The notes: a model not told the origin generated them from the letters alone. 64,000 nucleotides of DNA from Phlyctochytrium arcticum (GCA_025602905.1 JAHLKI010000034.1:124001-188000); one strand, 5' to 3'; shown: positions 1-12,041, counted from the stretch's first letter. Translations and numbers: made by a program.

Positions 1-333
1 ATATCCTCAAATTACCCCACCCAGTCCTCATCATCCTCATCCGCTGCTCAACATTACCCACCCCCAAGAAACACCTATTACGACCAAGGACGCCCACTTT
101 CCCCCAATACATTAGCGACCCGCCAACGAACCAACTCGGACTCCTCCTCCAACTCCACGTCCTCGACCGAAGAAATGGAGACATTGCAGGACCAAGTCGC
201 CATCCGCGTCCTCAAGGACTGCGTATTGCCCGTCGACGGGCCCCCGCTTTCGGCTGAAGGCATTGTGGAGGCTGTACTGCGGAATGCACGGATCCCGTTG
301 GCTCTTGGGTTTATGAAGAGTCAGGGGTGGTAA
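1..333 (+). CDS. 3' end of an unknown protein-coding gene
   Basis: One frame is open from the first base to TAA at 331-333, giving a 110-residue C-terminal piece. The first half is rich in Ser, Asn, Tyr and Pro and looks disordered. The last 55 residues look folded: they begin at an acidic TEEMETLQDQ stretch, contain the segment RVLKDCVLPVDG, and end in ALGFMKSQGW. The 5' part lies outside the window. I do not recognise the family. The opposite strand also has a shorter frame here, but composition and the natural-looking C-terminus favour the plus strand. Confidence 0.55.
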   Translation: MSSNYPTQSSSSSSAAQHYPPPRNTYYDQGRPLSPNTLATRQRTNSDSSSNSTSSTEEMETLQDQVAIRVLKDCVLPVDGPPLSAEGIVEAVLRNARIPLALGFMKSQGW

Positions 334-824
334 AAAAATTCTTTCTTTATACCCTGCACCCCATCCCCTATCAAGCCCTCTTCCGGTAGTGTTAATATTC
401 CATTCTCCTTTTTAGATTTTTAGTAATATCAGTAGATACATATACGCATAGCTATGACTTTTGTACAGTACATTTATTTTGTTTAACGCATGGGTAATTG
501 TTTTTTGGAAACTTTTTTCTTTGTGTCTTCACCAAATGTTGCCCTCTCTTCTCGCCATAGAACTTGTGCCTGCCTCTCATACTAAATACCTTGCTAAACA
601 CCGGCCTATACTATAAAAATGTGTTCTGTAGGTCTTTATATGGTATTCCGCCGGTATTCACCGAGTGTTGTGTTATAGAAATCGCCCATAATGTGGGTCA
701 TGAAACTGATGATGTCACGTCTTTTCGAAATTTTGGAACACTTTCCTAAATAAATTCCTAAACTCGGGCATTTCACTCACTTCCATTAGATCTTTTCCTT
801 CCTGGGCCCGTACTGAACAACACC
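334..824. other. intergenic, no gene seen
   Basis: AT-rich spacer between the upstream gene end and the LMBD1-like start. It probably holds the upstream gene's 3' UTR and the downstream promoter. Short frames here have no coding character. Confidence 0.5.
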
Positions 825-3441
825 ATGGACGCCTCATTCGTGACCTTGCTCTTTGCCTTCTTTGTGATTTGTGTGGTATGTCCCAGAGATCTTCACTTTA
901 CGTTGGGTTATATGGTCCTCATTCGGCATGATAGATTCTGGCCGTGTTTGCCTTTGTCCTCGTGCGATACTATGAGGATGCCGATGAGAGGGAGTGGTTG
1001 GGTAATGTCTATCCTGCTTACTGGCCTTGATGCAACACTCATGATTGATGATGGTATTAAGTCACGGCAACTTGTGTGATTGGACTGAGTACGTATCTAC
1101 CCTTAGTACCTGTATTTTGAGAATTGGGGCTGATGTTCTCTACTACTAGCAACGGCCCTCGCTATTGCTTTCCTGATTCCACTCGATGTGTACTTGACAT
1201 CCAGGACAACGGATCATCGCACGGGATTGAAACGGCCCTGGGCTACTCCCGAGGCGATTGAATTGATGCGGCTTGTTTTTAAGAGTGCTTACTATGGTAT
1301 GTTCTGTGTGAATGAATGAATGAATCATGCCGAACGAAGCCCATGCCCGAAGCGGATTGAGGGCATGGGCGAGGAGGACGAGGGCGAGCTGGCCCAGATA
1401 ATGTTTCGCGAAGAAAAAGGGATTTGCGAGCGGGAGCGAAGATGGAACAAGGATATTGACAAAGCCCCGAAAGGAGAAGGAACACAATTTTGCGGAGCAA
1501 AATCAATCCGATGTTGCAGATGGCGCAACGATACGATAAGTCCGAGGGCAAATGTGGGCGAGGAGCATGGATTCTTATGAGAGTCAAGAGAGTGAAGGAC
1601 TAGAGAGAGCATCAATTGATACATGTAATGGAACCTAACTTTCTGATCCCATCACTAGTGCTATACACAATGATTGGTGCCGGGATGTTTGTCGTGGTGC
1701 CCTGGGTCTACTTTTACCACGAAGAAGGTGGGGGTGGCGATATTACCTTCCGTCGGGTACGTACTTCTTTAATGAGTTACAACGAGAGTCTAATATTGGG
1801 TTTATATAGCGAGCATTGAGCGCAACAAAGTACACGATTGCGACGTTTTTGGTTGCGGGGATGTTGATTGCTGCCGGGTTGTTACTCAAGAATCGACATG
1901 ATGGGAATGATGATACGACGCTTGAATGGGTCAAGAAACTTTTGGGCAGTGGTAAAGTTCTGTCATACCCCTTCATCCTTCCCAAACAAGCTAACGTATT
2001 ACATAGGATTTGAAATCCCACTGATTTCACTCTTGGGGATTGTCACAACATTCGGGACACTCTGTCTGATGACCTATACGGCGTTGGGAATGAGTATTCT
2101 CCCTCTCAAACTTATTTCGTCTCGGACGGGGGCTACGGGTGCAGCCCGCGCAGCCAAACATCGCGAACGGGACGCCAAAGCCCAACTCGATTCGCTTCGG
2201 GGGGAAATCACAATGCTGAAAAGTCGGATCGCCGGACATGACGCCGTGGATGCATCAGTTGTATCGTCTCCCATTCATGCTGACGACGAGACTCGGCCTC
2301 TGTTGAGTGGCCCACCCTCTACAACTCTCACTAGTGACGCTACTGCTGCAGCACCCGTTGAGACGGGCGTCACGCCTTCAACCGGCGGATCCCTCTCCCA
2401 AACCACCTCTCGACTCATGCAACGACGCGACCTGACCCGCCTCCACGAACTCGAACAACAAGAACGGTAAAGCTCACCCCTCCCCCATCCCTTAACCTAC
2501 CCTAACACAATTCCCCAATAGTGAATTATCCCTCCGCCTATCCAACCTCCAACACCTCCACACCCGCCAATGGTCAACCCTCTACACCCTCCTCCGCCCC
2601 TTCCAAATCCTCCTCGGAACCCTTCTCCTCCTCCTAACAACCAACCTAATCCTCGCATCCACCCTGGCAAACATCTCCAAACTCGTGTCCTCATTCTGTA
2701 AATCCCACTGCGGGTATCTCCTCGACTCCCTTCCGTCATCCAGGTACCATTATCTAAACACCTTATTCGTCTGGGCGGACCGGTTATTCCCGTTAGATTA
2801 CCTCCTTTACGGTCTCTTGACCCTTCTTCTCCTCTTTTCAACACTCTCGGCATTGACAAGTCTATCGCTTCGATTCCCCTTCCTGATCCCCATGCCGTTT
2901 TCGCCTGTCGTGTATTTTGTGCGCAAGAGCGAGACGCCGGCTCAGGGAGTCCTGGTTATGACTGTGGTATTGATGGGCGCGGTGGTCGGCGGGGTATGGA
3001 TGACGGCTGGTGGAATAATGGATGGATGGGCGGCGTTTGGACGACAAGACTACGTACGTACCCTATATCTCCTACCTATCATCCAAAAACTAACTATTGT
3101 TTATCTAGTGTCCACTTTCACCCTCCCAGTGCGATCCAACCAAAAACCCGATCCCAGGCTTACCCCCACCAACCCTGATCCCCTGCACCTACTCTTCCCC
3201 CACCGAACTCTGCACGCCAACCTCCATCTCCTCCATCTTGAATTTCACCACATTCACTTTCCGCATTTTTGGCGTCATGTGGGTCTACGCCCAACTCATT
3301 CTGGCCGTCATATTTGTTGGTGGGCTGGTGGGTGGATGTATCCGGTACTTGGGAAAACGGAATGGGTATGAGGCGGTTGGGGGTGAAGAGGAGGAAGGGT
3401 TTGTAAGTGGTGATGGGGGTGGTGGGGATATTACTGCTTGA
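825..3441 (+). CDS. LMBD1-like lysosomal cobalamin transporter
   Basis: Nine exons join in phase: 825-875, 935-1001, 1062-1088, 1150-1296, 1659-1756, 1810-1951, 2007-2466, 2522-3053 and 3109-3441, giving 618 residues (human LMBD1 is about 540). The family pattern is visible: an N-terminal helix, YYEDADEREW, a helix ending IPLDVYLTS, GAGMFVVVPWVYFYHE, and further helices. A variable Ala/Ser/Thr-rich loop sits at about 210-320. A last lumenal loop contains CDPTKNP before the final helix, and the tail is Gly/Glu-rich. The known family member exports vitamin B12 from lysosomes to the cytosol. Most introns are 50-60 nt; intron 4 is 362 nt. The gene converges on the FMO gene with a 258-bp gap. The family call is firm; substrate is inferred. 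Confidence 0.82.
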
Positions 3442-3699
3442 ATCCGTTTCTGATTTACAGATCCTCTGTAAACAACGTATATAGTCTGTACATGTATATG
3501 TATCTGTGTGTACATGTGTGTAAAGTGAGGCATAAAAATGTATATTAAAAAATGAACGAGATCTACATATCCCTCGCTCACAAGAATGGAAATAGTATTA
3601 GAGTACAGAAAAATCGTAATAGGGGGTGGGTATAAAAAGTAAAAAAAAATATAAAAATGTGTGCGGACGGGGGGTGCATCATCGGCAAATAAAGACAAT

Positions 3700-6176
3700 C
3701 TATCGTGGGGGTAACGCAGGCGGTAAATCCTCAGCCAGACTCAAATCCACCACCGAATTCGCCAGACTCGTCTCACTAGACGTTGACACCCGTAATTTCT
3801 CGACAGCCTTATACCCCACAACGTTTCTAAAATCCAGGCCCTCACACGCTTTCCCAATCGCCTCTTTGGCTCCCTTCCACTGGCCAGGTCCATCCAATCT
3901 ATACTGACTCGGCACGGCCGGTCCAAAAAGCAGTTGAAGGGCCAAAACAATTTCCCGGTTGCGGACAATAAGCCGCCACATGTCCGGTTTACACCCAATT
4001 TGGGAGGCCAAGTCGTCCATATAGGTCACATACTCGACTTCAATCGTATGGCGTTCTTTGGGGACATAGCGGGCGGCATGGAGCTGCCATTCCATATCAA
4101 TCAAGTCTCGGAGTTTTTTGGGTGGGGGGAGAGGAATATCCCCCGAAATGACTCGGGAGACGTACCGGGCCTGCATTTCCGCGACGGGCATGACGGCCCC
4201 GATGGGTTGGACCATGCCGACAAAACTGATGTTGGCGTGATTGGGGGGGAAAATGTTTTTGTAGAGGCGGACCCGGTTGGAATCGGCGCGTTCTTGGCCT
4301 AGGACTTCCAGAGCGTTATCGAGAAAGGGGTGTTCGATCCGGTAGCCGGTGCAATAGACGACGGCATCGATTTGTTCGCTGGTGCCATCATCGAAATGGA
4401 CAATGTTGCCTGGTGCAAAGGACTGGATATTGGGTCGGACGAGAACTTTACCCGTCGCGATCCGGTCAAGGACGTGTCCGTTAATGGTCGGATGGGCTTC
4501 AAAAATCCGATGTTCGGGTTTAAGGCCAAAACGGCCCATATCCCCATGTTGGAGTCGCATCAGGGTCTCAAACGCGAAATTGGTGATGGGGCGGGGTAGG
4601 GCGTGGGCGGCGCGGGAGGAAAGGTGGTCTAAGGGAATCCCAAAGAGCGAAAAACGGGGAAGGATCCAGGTCCCGCTGCGAGCAGAGAGAATGACTTGTT
4701 TGGCGTGATGGGAGAGTTCGGTCGCGATATCGGCGCCGGAATTGCCGACACCGATCACGAGCACGCGCTGGTCTTTGAATGGGTACGGCCTAAATGTGTA
4801 AATAGAAAATAAGTAAAAATGAACCCTTGAGTAAACTCCTAGAAATCACGTACACTTTATAAGAATGAGAATGCATCATGGTCCCTCTAAACGTTTCCAC
4901 GCCGGGGAAATCAGGTAGCCGGGGTTTCCAATGATGCCCCGTCGCCACAATAACATAATCAAACGTCTCACACCGAGATTTGAGCGTAGACTGTTGTGGG
5001 TGTTGCGGCTGCTGAGATTTCGATCTCGATTTGGATGTTCGCGATTTGGGTGATGCGCCAGTAGTAGCAACTCGCGATCGGTCACGGGCGCGTCGACCTT
5101 CACGGGTTGGAGAAAGGACACGGGGGCTGCTGTGCTCGCTGCCCGACGGTGAAGGGGTCGTTGACGTGGTAGTGGGAGAATGCAGTAAAAGTCCGTTGTT
5201 TCGATCGTTGGGAGAAACGGAAAGTGACCGGCCCAGGATAGGCTCATATTCGGCTGCAGGATCATAAGCTCGAACAGGGGAATAGACGCGTCCCCGAGAT
5301 GTTGCACTGTCAAGCTCTCTCCTCCCCCGTTCTGGAGATCGAGGTTCCCGTCCATCTACCGCGCCCGGAACAAGACTATCCCCCGGCGGCCGCGGAATAT
5401 CCGGGTCAGCCGTAAAATGGTGTTTGGGTGGAGGCGACGGTTTCAACGGTGGAGTTTTCGGGATTAAGCCAGCCGGACATTTACGTCGAACTTTTTGAGT
5501 AACGACTTCCCACCGTCCCGTAGTCTTCCCGTGCGTGTCGACTTCCTGGGTCAACGAAACGACTTTCCGATTGAATTTGATATTCTTTCGTAAATCGAAT
5601 TTGTCGCAGTACAAGTTCAAATATTTGACCACAAATCGATGCTTTGAAAAAAAGAATCATTCCCCGTTAATCTCCTTTTGGCGTTTCTAAAGCTTTGCCA
5701 ACAACTTACGGGAAGGTAGGTGGGCCAATCATCCGGAGCGGGGAAATCCGAATACGACATCTATACAAATTCAACATCCCATAGTTTCCAAAAAATGCCA
5801 TACACAAACTCACCATTCTAAACATCAAAAGATTAGCCAAAAAATAAACAACAAAAAAAAGCACCCATCATCTAAAACTTACTCTTTACTCGTATTAATA
5901 ATCGTACTCATATACACACTCGAATGGACATCTCCCACTTCCTCTCCTCCAGCACCAGTTCCACCATTGGGAAGACTACTGCTCTGCGGAACGTACCGCC
6001 ACAACCCACCCACTTGAGGTTCCTGGTCAAAACACACCACGTCCAAGTTTTCTTCCAGGCATTGTTTGAGTGCAGCTAGCCCTGATGCACCTTTCACAAA
6101 GTATTAGAGGGAGGTATGGAGATGGGAGGAGAAGGTTTGTACCTGCGCCGATGACGGCGACCTTTGGCCGTGTCAT
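3700..6176 (-). CDS. flavin-containing monooxygenase (FMO), six exons
   Basis: Exons 6176-6143, 6090-5883, 5817-5814, 5760-5710, 5641-4854 and 4789-3700 join in phase to 724 residues. FMOs oxidise soft nucleophiles (N or S) using FAD, NADPH and O2. Visible motifs are the N-terminal FAD site VIGAGASGLAAL, VGGLWRY, SKEMMSYSDFP, the FMO signature FRGTMMHSHSY, the NADPH site VIGVGNSGAD, and CTGYR near the C-terminus. Exon 3 is only four bases (AATG) yet restores the conserved KEMM. A Ser/Arg/Pro-rich, probably disordered stretch of about 170 residues (roughly 150-320) interrupts the fold, explaining the excess over the usual 530. An upstream ATG at 6266 is in frame but reads through a G17 tract, so I chose 6176. 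The gene converges on the LMBD1-like gene. Confidence 0.9.
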
Positions 6177-6180
6177 TTCT

Positions 6181-6197
6181 GGGGGGGGGGGGGGGGG
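6181..6197. repeat. poly-G tract of 17 bases
   Basis: Seventeen consecutive G lie a few bases upstream of the FMO start. On the gene strand this is a poly-C run in the 5' leader that would encode Pro from an upstream in-frame ATG at 6266. Its length is likely variable or uncertain in the assembly. Confidence 0.85.
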
Positions 6198-6778
6198 TGG
6201 GGTATTATTATAAGTAGTAGGGTAAAGAACTTGTCTCTCGTCGTCGTTGAGTAAGTTGAGATCCAAAGAGTAAAGGGGGTATATAAGTTTGTCGTTTTGA
6301 GGAATGTTGTTTCAACCCGTCAACTCAACAAATGGCGGCGGCGGTTGTTGGGGTTGTTGGTCACGGAGGTGTGTCACTACTTTGTGTACCGTCCTTTGAC
6401 AAAATCTCTCCTCTCTCCCTTCTTCAAACGTTCAACTGCTTCGACAGATCTACTTTGCGTTGGTATAAACAAAAAACAATATGTTTGGGAAAGCTGAGAC
6501 CCAGATTTCCGCCGCCGCCGGCAGCCAGTGTCTCTCTTATCACCCACAAGACCACAAACAAGCCGCCAAACCCATCTCCCTCTCTCCGCTCATTAGAAAA
6601 AGTGCTATTCCAAAATTCTTGTTTGAAACAAAAACAGAAAATGGGGAGCTACATACAGCTATGTAAGATGCAGGGTGTGTTATATATGCAAAGGGAGGAA
6701 GGAAAAAGGATATACAAAAAAAAGGGAGAGGAAAACCAAAAAACCAAAAACCAAAAAAAAAGTGTTGGGAGATTCAAA

Positions 6779-8599
6779 TCACTGCCCCCCCGAGACTTTC
6801 TTCCCAACAGCAACAGCCGAGAGCGTAACGCCCAACCCCAAAATCGGTCCCAAAATCATGGCCGCCGCAATATGGGTGGTCAAAAAGGTGGATCGGGCAT
6901 TATCGATACTGACGGGGTTGATATCCCCCGATGTCAGTTTTTGAAAGAGGGAGGAGGAGGAGGAGGCTGCGCCGGCTGCGGCTAAAGGAACAATGACTGC
7001 GTCGGGGGGCAGGTCGTTGGTGAGTGGGGGACGGGTTTGGCCTACGTCGAGGGTTGGGCGGGATTTGGGGGATTTTTTGGAGGCAGGCTGCTCGTTAGTG
7101 ATGGTGGGGGGGTCGGGTGTGGAGGTGGTGGTAGAGGAGGACGACTCGGGTTCGGATGATGGTATCTGAGAGGTTGGGTTTGGTGTGGGAGTAGTTGATG
7201 ATGGGGATGAGGATGTTGATGTTGATGATGATGTGGGTGTTGGGGTAGGTGACGGGACTGGAATTGATGAGGACGGTAATGGTAATGGTGAAGGAGCAGC
7301 GACCGTCTCCGTCTTTGGCGCAGGCGTTTTCTGCGGTTGGGGTGCCTGAGTTTTCGGAGCAGGTGGTGGTGGTGGTGGTGGTGGTGCCGATTGACATCCC
7401 GGTGCTCTTAACGACCACGCACTCCGATCCTGCACATTCCTGCAAAGAGCGACCCCGGCCACATCAGCCGACCCCTGTTCTGTCCTCGAAAAGAGACATG
7501 ATTCAGGTACAGTCTCCACATTCCTAATTTGACTCAACGTAGCTATATATCCAAAAAAAAAAAATCAGTTTTTTTGTGTGTGTGTCAAGAGTAAAAGACT
7601 TTATATTTTACCATTAGGAGACCCGCCGATCGCCCACCGCATATTAGCAATCCCGGGGCCACAATCGGGGTTAAACACGGCATTCACAGTCCCCGAATCG
7701 ATCGGTGCACCTTTGGCGACTTTGATGCATTTACGGGAATTGGGGAACCCGACCGAGACCCGGAATTGGAGAGGGTCAGCGGCAAACTGGGTGAAAATAA
7801 CGTGTTGGGCCTCGTCGTTAAAGTTGCAGTCGGCCATGATGATATCTACAGGGTTATTCGGGTCGGCGGCTCTAGTTGTTGTGGTTGTTGTTGGGGGTGG
7901 TGCGGGTCGTTTTTGTTGTTGGGGTTGAGGAACTGGGCTTTCTGCTGATGAGATTTTCTGATCACCCTTTGATTTTGAGCAATCAAAGGCAACCTTTTGG
8001 CCGGTTTTTGGGTCTACTACGACTGTGATGGCCACTCTCGGGTCTTTTGACTTTGAATAAATGTCAACACCACCACCAGTGGGGGGGCCTCCTCTCCCAT
8101 CCCCACCCGGTCCTTTCCCATCCCCTTGTGCTTTCACAGCACCACCTTGTCCTTTCCCATCACCAGGCGGTCCTCTTCCATCACCGCCGCCTTTACCCCC
8201 CGGAGACCGATCACCACCATCTGGCCTCTGCTGCTGCTGCTGTCGTCGAACCTTGTCGCTACTCGTCACAACCATCAACCCCCGACGAGCCGGCGGCATG
8301 GACCGTGGTGTTGCAGCCATGACACATTTCTTGGTCCGGTCATTCACGAGCAAATACGGTTTCCCCTGTTCGGGCGGAAAAGTACATTTAGTCTCTGGTT
8401 GTTGGCGAGGGTGCAGGACGGATGATGACATGTAAGGAGCGGCGTGAGCGGTTGCAGCGGATGAGGAGAGGGTGAGGAGAATCCAGAGGAGGAAAGGGAC
8501 ATGGTGCCATTGTTGAGCTGCTGCTGCTGCTGCTGCATGGAGTGGGGGTTTGATTCTTTGGGTGGGTGGGTGTTGGTTGCCCATCATCCCTGGCATCAA
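6779..8599 (-). CDS. predicted surface protein with lectin-like Cys/Trp modules, stalk and C-terminal membrane anchor
   Basis: Two exons, 8599-7612 and 7542-6779, give 583 residues. An Ala/Gln run leads into a hydrophobic segment (about 33-54), probably a signal peptide or anchor. A Cys-containing domain follows, interrupted by a Gly-rich, collagen-like stretch (about 125-175). A second module has KCIKVAKG, MRWAIGG, CLFSRTE, ALCRNV and AWSLRAPGC; its Cys and Trp spacing recalls ricin-B-type beta-trefoil lectins. A long Pro/Ser/Thr stalk, probably glycosylated, precedes a C-terminal helix (AAAMILGPILGLGVTLSAV). The architecture suggests a cell-surface sugar-binding protein. The lectin assignment is by eye and tentative; the gene and topology are better supported. 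Several ATGs lie close together at the start. Confidence 0.62.
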
Positions 8600-9651
8600 A
8601 CGGTTCGAGGAAACGGAAGGTGAAGAGAAACGTTATTCTGCAAAAAGACGACCGAATGCAAAGAATTCAAATCCGAAAGTAAGGTATGATAGAGTGTTCC
8701 GCCGGTGCCTCTCTCTTTCCTTTCACTGTATACCGTGGTATTCGATTGCGCACACAGACTGGGTTCAAACAAAAAAGGTCAACGAAATGCCAAAGAAAGC
8801 GGAAATACCAAAAACCCAAACCCAAAACACAATAATACTGCTGTGTCCCAGCATCAAGCAACAAAGCATGTAAGCCCATATGAGCCGTTACATGTTTGAA
8901 GTGGGTTATTTCTGCTTTGAACATGGTGCGCGGTTTCGAAAAGAGTCTAACGCGTAAAACTGGTCGCGGTTTCCGCACAACGGCCTGCGGCACAGTCATG
9001 GTAGCGGTTATTGGGGACGTTATTGCGTTTTGGAATGGCCGCTGGCTAAAAAGCTTGCTATGAAACTTGTTCGTAAAAGACGACAAAAACGTGAAGGGAA
9101 TATCCTTCCGCTTAACTTTTAAGCGTAACATCTCCAAAAATCCGTCAATGCCTACAAATTTTGTATATCGGACCACCGGGATGTGGGGAAAAAAAAGAGA
9201 GCAGTCGATACATCATTCACCACCGGGTTTGTTTTTCCAAAAAAAAATATACGTTTTGAGTATCAAATACGCCATCAGGAGGTAGCGGCGAGTAGACCAA
9301 ACCCCGGATGTTCGATGATATGAGAGAGGGGTGCGCCATGTTTTTTCGTATATAGTTGGTACGAATTTTGGCTGCTGCATTGAAACAGCATTTTCAAAAT
9401 GATGATGTGTCGAAAACAAACACGATGGGATATCATGGGAAAACATTGACACACCAAACTCAAAACAGGTATAAAAAACGATTTGAAGTATACAAAAAAA
9501 AAAAGGAAGAGGGGAGGTCCAAACTCAAAACATTAAAAGGTTCTATGTAATAGAGTGAGTATGTGTGTGTGTGTGTGGGAATATATAAAACGAGGTGTGT
9601 GGGAAATGTGTACAAGGGTGTGAAATAAGAGGTGAGTGAGATGATTATGAT
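8600..9651. other. intergenic, no gene seen
   Basis: About 1 kb between two minus-strand genes. It holds scattered A-runs and a short GT microsatellite at about 9561-9578. Frames on both strands lack coding character. It should contain the permease 3' UTR and the promoter of the lectin-like gene. Confidence 0.5.
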
Positions 9652-11435
9652 TTAACCAAAGATGGATTTCGGGATGGCTTTCAATCCATGCACGATTTTT
9701 TGTGGGACGGTGCGATGGACATAGGCTTTTGATTCCTTGTTATCGTGTTCGTACCATCGCACGCCGGTATCGAAATCGGCGTCGAGGAGAGGAACCATTT
9801 TCGTCTTTTTGACGAGTTTGTAGCCGATCCAGAGTGCGAGGAAAAAGACGAGGTTGACGTAGCGTTGGACGAAAATTAAGCCCGAGAATTGGAATTTGAC
9901 GCCTACAGAGGTGGCGGCGTCGCCTTCGCCGACCATGTCTTGGGCGACAAAGGCGTCGTAGCCGGATGTTAGGGTGACGAGGGTGCAGACGATGGCGCAG
10001 AGGAGGGAGGAGGCGGGGAAGGCGATGGCTTTGTAGGGGAGACGGGAGAGGTCCCGGCCTTGGGCGATATAAGCTTTACGGAATCGGAGATGGGTGAATC
10101 CGATTCCGGCCCATGAGACGAAACCCGTGACGGCCGACATGCCTAGGACCCAGGCAAAGACGGATTCACCGGCAAAGACTTGGGCAGCTGCAACGACGAC
10201 ACCGAAAAAGGAGGTGGCTATGAGAGCGGGGACGGGGACACCGCGGCGGTTGATTTTGGCGAAAATTTTGGGGGCTTTGCCTTCGAGGGCCATGGACATG
10301 ATGGTACGAGAGCCGCAGTAAAGAGCGGAATTGGAGGCCGAGAGGATGACGGTGAGGAGGACGGCGTTCATGATGTGGTCGATGCCCTGAACCTTGGCCC
10401 GAGAAAAGACGAGGGTAAAGGGGGCTTTCCCGATATTGTCTTCGCCGCCGGCACCGAGGTCGGGGTCGTTGTAGGGGATGATGAGGCCGATGAGAAAGAT
10501 GGAGCAAAGGAAAAAGAGGAGGATTCGCCAAAAGACGGATTTGATGGCTTTGGGGACGGCTTTAGTGGGGTTGGCGGATTCACCGGCGGCAATGCCGACC
10601 ATTTCGGTGCCCATGTAGGAAAAGCCGACGACCAACATGGTAGAGGCAAAGTTGGCAAAGCCATTGTGCCAGGGAGCGGCGGGGTTGAATGCGCCTGGGT
10701 CTTTCCAGTGTTTGAAGCCGTGGGTGGTTCCGCCTAGTGCGCCGGCGGCGACGAGGATGCCGACGAGGATAAAGACGAGGACGGTAATGATTTTGATGAG
10801 GGAGAGCCAGTACTCTGCTTCACCGTAGCCTTTGCCGCCAAACATGTTGAATGCTAGGATGATGGCCAGCAACATGAGGGCCCATGCCCAGACGGGGACG
10901 ACTGTGGATGCGGGCCAGAAGGAGATGATGATTCCTGCGGCGGAGAGTTCAGCGCCAATGGTGATGGCCCAGGAGAGCCAGTAGTTCCAGGAGAGGGCAA
11001 AGCCGAGAGCGGGGTCGACGAAACGGGCGGCATAGTGGTTGAAGGAGCCCGAGACGGGGATGAGGGTGGCCATTTCACCGAGGGCAGTCATGGCGCAAAA
11101 CACGGTGAGTCCCATAAACGCATAGGCCAGCAACGCTCCCACCGGTCCTGCCGACTTTTTTTTGGGGCATTAGTTTTTTTGTTTATGCCGTGAGTAAAAC
11201 GAGAGAATAAGAGACATACCTGGATAGCGCCGCCTGAAGCGACAAAGAGCCCGGTGCCAATGGTCCCCCCGAGGGAAATCATGGCCAGATGGCGGGCCTG
11301 GAGTTCTCGCTTGAGGCCCTTTCCTTCTCCTTCTTCGACGTGGACATTGTCGTTGTGTAGAGTGTGGTTCTCTGCATCGTAGGCCTTGCCCAGGGACGGG
11401 TATGCCTTGACCTCTTGCGATTCCCGGTAGGCCAT
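9652..11435 (-). CDS. amino-acid permease (YAT/APC family)
   Basis: Exons 11435-11220 and 11154-9652 join in phase to 572 residues, typical of yeast-type amino-acid permeases. These are 12-helix plasma-membrane symporters that import amino acids with protons. The hydrophilic N-terminus is followed by the family hallmark ARHLAMISLGGTIGTGLF. Then come PVGALLAYAFMG, a Glu-containing helix at ALGEMATLIPVSGSF, FSYMGTEMVGIAAGES, and a Lys-rich cytosolic tail. The single intron falls between helix 1 and the GPVGA segment. Substrate range cannot be told. A row of palindromic TCGCGA-containing repeats lies about 230 bp upstream of the start and may be regulatory. Confidence 0.92.
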
Positions 11436-12017
11436 TTTGTTTATGAGGAGGAGGGGGGGAAAGTGCAAAGTACCAGAGCTTATATAGGTCCCGGCCTTTC
11501 TACGGTGCCTCCCGTCGGTGCCGAGTGTGCCGGGCCCGCCTCAGCCTATGTTATGGCCCTATGTAGAAATGCCCAGATAAGCTGCTACGCGCAAGAACTG
11601 ATCTATCATAGGCTTTCTGCACGTGCTCATGCACTGGGACTGGGACTGGGACACTCCCCCTCGACTCGAGTATATCGCGAGTATATCGCGAGTATATCGC
11701 GAGTAATCGCGAGTATATCGAGGAATCCCATAGAGTCTCTTCCCCGTAGGATAATATAATCCCCTGACCCACTCACACAAAAAAACACAAGATCGACTCG
11801 ATCTGAAAGCATGGCTCAATGGAGTAACTTGCGCGGCGTGGCGGCGGAGTTGCGGCGGATTGTTCTTTTTTGTCTCCCTCTGAACCCGCGCGCGCAAAGA
11901 AGAACAAAATTTCAATTTGCTTTGCGCTTCCCGGCTAATCACAAGCAAGTGCCTCCCTCTCCTTTCCCCCCCCCACACACACACGTCATGACTTTTGTTT
12001 GGGACTTGTCCGACTTA
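11436..12017. other. permease upstream region
   Basis: Spacer between the permease start and the transposon's left end. A TATA-like stretch lies at about 11479-11486 and a tandem repeat at 11666-11721. No gene is seen. Confidence 0.45.
11666..11721. repeat. tandem 11-bp repeat with TCGCGA palindromes
   Basis: The unit GAGTATATCGC occurs at least three times in tandem, followed by two variant copies. Each junction forms the palindrome TCGCGA. The position, roughly 230-290 bp upstream of the permease ATG, makes a regulatory role possible. Confidence 0.7.
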
Positions 12018-12041
12018 CACTCCTAAACCCTCCCAATGTTG
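12018..12041 (+). repeat. left terminal inverted repeat of the CACTA-like element
   Basis: It begins CACTCCTAAACCCTCCC and is preceded by TA. Nine of the first ten bases match the inverted right end. Confidence 0.7.

Noticed and set aside
8667..9176. 169-codon minus-strand frame
   Set aside because: Unusual composition, no motif, and no splice context; likely chance in AT-rich DNA.
10180..10737. 185-codon plus frame opposite the permease
   Set aside because: Shadow of the permease coding strand, Gly/Asp/Glu-rich as expected from complementing hydrophobic codons.
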